Below, piece by piece: positions 31,363-32,736 of a DNA stretch of 32,736 bases. The stretch spans positions 1 to 32,736 of the forward strand of contig CADDYS010000017.1 of NCBI GenBank assembly GCA_902810715.1, given 5' to 3'. The DNA is from a bacterium (lineage in GTDB: Bacteria > Actinomycetota > Aquicultoria > Aquicultorales > Aquicultoraceae). Both the position numbers and the translations under genes were made by a program. The notes under the pieces were generated by a model. That model was given only the letters and a program-made list of their open reading frames with translations, made no database searches and was not told where the DNA came from. The first letter of the stretch is position 1, and each line of letters starts with the position of its first letter.

Positions 31363-31677
31363 ATGAGCAACAAAAAAATAGAACCTATTCACCCAGGCGA
31401 AATATTGCTTGAAGAATTTCTCAAACCAATGGGAATCAGTCAATATCGTTTGGCCAAGGATATTAATGTACCGGCACGCCGTATAAATGAGATTATTCAC
31501 GGTAAGCGATCAGTTAGCGTAGATACAGCCCTGAGATTGTCTCGATATTTTAGTCTATCTGAGCGTTTCTGGCTTAATCTCCAGACACGCTACGATATCG
31601 AGCTACAGAAGGATAAGCTAGACAAACGTATCAAGGAAGAGGTTAAAGTCCTCGCGACAGAAAAGCATAGCGCCTAA
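31363..31677 (+). CDS. higA: HigA-family antitoxin
   Basis: A 104-aa XRE-type antitoxin and autorepressor. It has the HigA signature PIHPGEILLEEFLKPMG (about residues 8-24). The helix-turn-helix ISQYRLAKDINVPARRINEIIHGKR (parts, 25-49) follows, then TALRLSRYFSLSERFWLNLQ. AGGAGG precedes the ATG. The stop codon lies within the left core site of an attC-like element, as is common for integron cassettes. Confidence 0.93.
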   Translation: MSNKKIEPIHPGEILLEEFLKPMGISQYRLAKDINVPARRINEIIHGKRSVSVDTALRLSRYFSLSERFWLNLQTRYDIELQKDKLDKRIKEEVKVLATEKHSA

Positions 31678-31800
31678 CAAATCACTGCAGTGGACGGCGG
31701 ATTTCGGGGCGCTCTTGTAAGTCTTATTTGCTTGCTTAATTATTTCTGTTGCCATGTCGCTAACGGCTTACTCCGCCCCCACTGAGCCGGAACGTTATGC
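31672..31800 (+). mobile_element. integron attC-like recombination site
   Basis: GCCTAAC (31672-31678, RYYYAAC) and GTTATGC (31794-31800, complementary but for one base) form the outer core sites. Inside, CAGTGG pairs with CCACTG and GGCGGA with TCCGCC, with an unpaired A and a C.C mismatch between the helices. GTAAGTC pairs with GGCTTAC further in. The 129-bp length is that of VCR-type attC sites. No integrase gene lies in the window. Confidence 0.6.
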
Positions 31801-31899
31801 GTCTGAAAAATTATAATAGAAAATCTTGATTTTTCGCAAACAAGACCAAATTATTAAATAGCAAAGGATAATTGATAAATTATTTGAGGTGAAAATATA

Positions 31900-32090
31900 A
31901 TGAAAACAATAAAATATTGTTTATTGGGAAGACGAGGGAATGTGGCTTGGTTATCTAGCCGAATATCCTGATTATATGACCCAGGGGGAAACTTGATGAA
32001 TTAAAAGAAAACTTAAAAGATATATATAAGGAATTAACCAGTGGTTCGATTCCGCCAGTTCGTAAAGTTGCTGAGCTGAAAGTCTCGTGA
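31900..32090 (+). pseudogene. decayed HicB-type antitoxin
   Basis: The frames join to a HicB-like sequence: MKTIKY, then WEDEGMWLGYLAEYPDYMTQ, then LDELKENLKDIYKELTSG and VRKVAELKVS. One frameshift lies near 31919-31922 and a second near 32008-32012. GAGGTG precedes the ATG, and the 3' end overlaps hicA by 4 bp as in intact loci. Relics only; no functional antitoxin is expected. Confidence 0.75.
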
Positions 32091-32131
32091 AACGAAAAGA
32101 CTTAATTAAGAAAATCAAGGAAATGGGATAA
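32087..32131 (+). pseudogene. truncated HicA toxin relic
   Basis: GTG overlaps the hicB stop. It encodes MKRKDLIKKIKEMG and then stops. This is the N-terminal helix of HicA; the catalytic His-containing part (GxxHxxY) is missing. Confidence 0.6.
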
Positions 32132-32736
32132 CTACAGGCTGACGTAATGATTTGTTGCGTGGGGGGCGGGACGTCAGACCGTGTGAAAACATTTCCACAA
32201 AACCAATACAAAGTCGGATAGAACAGGCTTTTCTGCTATTTTATCCGTCCTTATGTCATAATTATTTACTGCGTAATGAATGATTATGCAGAATGATGGC
32301 TACTATTTGCAAATAATATTGCAAATAGTAGCACTATTTGCTAAGCCACGGTGCCAGGCACCATGCAAAGGCACCATGCAAGCGATCTACCGGCACGTTT
32401 AGTGGTTTAAAGTTTTAAAAGTGTGCGTTTGTGAACCTTGTGAAAGGCCTCCCCGTTGCTGCTCTTGGCATCCAGCATCTTAACCTGATATATTGAATAG
32501 GCTGGTCGATAAATCTGGCTAGTACTCTGTCAAGCGTACATTGACTGGAATCTGTCATCGCGGTAAGGCAAGGCCCGAAGGGCCGCAGTCCCGAGTAAAG
32601 CGAGGGAACTCGAAATGACGTGGCAATCTCTGCTTGTGCACAGAGTGAGATTGCTTCGCTATGCTCCTAAGAAAACACTTCTTCTGCCAAAGTGTTTTCT
32701 TTCTTAAATTACCCACTTTTAGTGGGTCGGGTGCTC
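32132..32736. repeat. gene-free tail with many hairpins and repeats
   Basis: I see no gene in these 605 bp. Contents: a 14-bp perfect hairpin GCTACTATTTGCAA/TTGCAAATAGTAGC (32299-32332) with a third ACTATTTGC copy at 32333. GGTGCC-a-GGCACC (32350-32362) follows, with the direct repeat GGCACCATGCAA (32357-32368, 32370-32381). GCAATCTC/GAGATTGC arms (32623-32630, 32647-32654) lie in a TGACGTGGCAATCTC-type dispersed repeat. ACCCACT-ttt-AGTGGGT lies at 32711-32727. Confidence 0.65.
32671..32705. terminator. possible intrinsic terminator
   Basis: GAAAACACTT (32671-32680) and AAGTGTTTTC (32690-32699) form a perfect 10-bp stem followed by TTTCTT. It is AT-rich and may serve a minus-strand gene outside the window as well. 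Confidence 0.45.

Noticed and set aside
32042-32056. GGTTCGATTCC, tRNA T-loop-like
   Set aside because: It lies inside the hicB relic, where it encodes SGSIPP, and no tRNA cloverleaf surrounds it.
32357-32381. Two GGCACCATGCAA direct repeats as a mini CRISPR
   Set aside because: Only two 12-bp units with a 1-bp gap, no spacers and no cas genes.

Overview
The window is a bacterial chromosome segment of moderate GC from a Gram-positive lineage. From about 13.9 to 28.0 kb the gene order matches the Bacillus subtilis block rsmI(yabC)-abrB-metS-tatD(yabD)-yabE-ksgA-veg-ispE-(purR)-yabJ-spoVG-gcaD-prs-ctc-spoVC. AbrB, Veg, SpoVG and a G5/3D-domain protein are all present. The organism could be a deep-branching Firmicute or one of the anaerobic, non-streptomycete Actinobacteriota that keep veg and spoVG. 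The sequence alone does not decide between them.

Layout: (1) 0-5.1 kb holds a MacB/FtsX-type ABC exporter, a CsoR copper repressor and a CopA copper-export ATPase. CopA carries an in-frame TGA exactly where the first cysteine of its first metal-binding CxxC should be, with a SECIS-like hairpin starting at the TGA. It is therefore a candidate selenocysteine copper ATPase. (2) 5.1-6.1 kb is an AbiEii-type toxin-antitoxin pair on the minus strand with a 28-bp perfect palindromic promoter/operator and an apparently leaderless start. (3) 6.3-13.9 kb holds a metallophosphoesterase, a ROK sugar kinase, a Lon-like AAA protease, a triple-BON protein (minus strand), a DUF362 ferredoxin-like protein and a polytopic membrane protein. 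(4) 13.9-28.0 kb is the conserved housekeeping block: rRNA methylation, Met-tRNA synthetase, TatD, cell-wall 3D protein, IspE, GlmU, Prs, L25 and Pth. A MobA-like nucleotidyltransferase sits where B. subtilis has purR, and a D-2-hydroxyacid dehydrogenase is inserted on the minus strand between spoVG and glmU. (5) 28.2-32.7 kb is an accessory zone. It has an XRE-ImmA/PIN pair, a coupled pair of small ORFs of which the second has a HEPN motif and a truncated cyclotransferase-like tail, higBA, an integron attC-like site that uses the higA stop codon, a decayed hicBA, a 42-bp copy of an internal piece of rplY, and several hairpins and REP-like repeats.

A theme across the window is intergenic repeats that look like stuttered short words, often arranged as inverted arms. 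At least five gaps hold one, each built from a different word. The core genes form several operons headed by recognisable sigma-70-type promoters, the clearest in front of abrB, yabE and veg.
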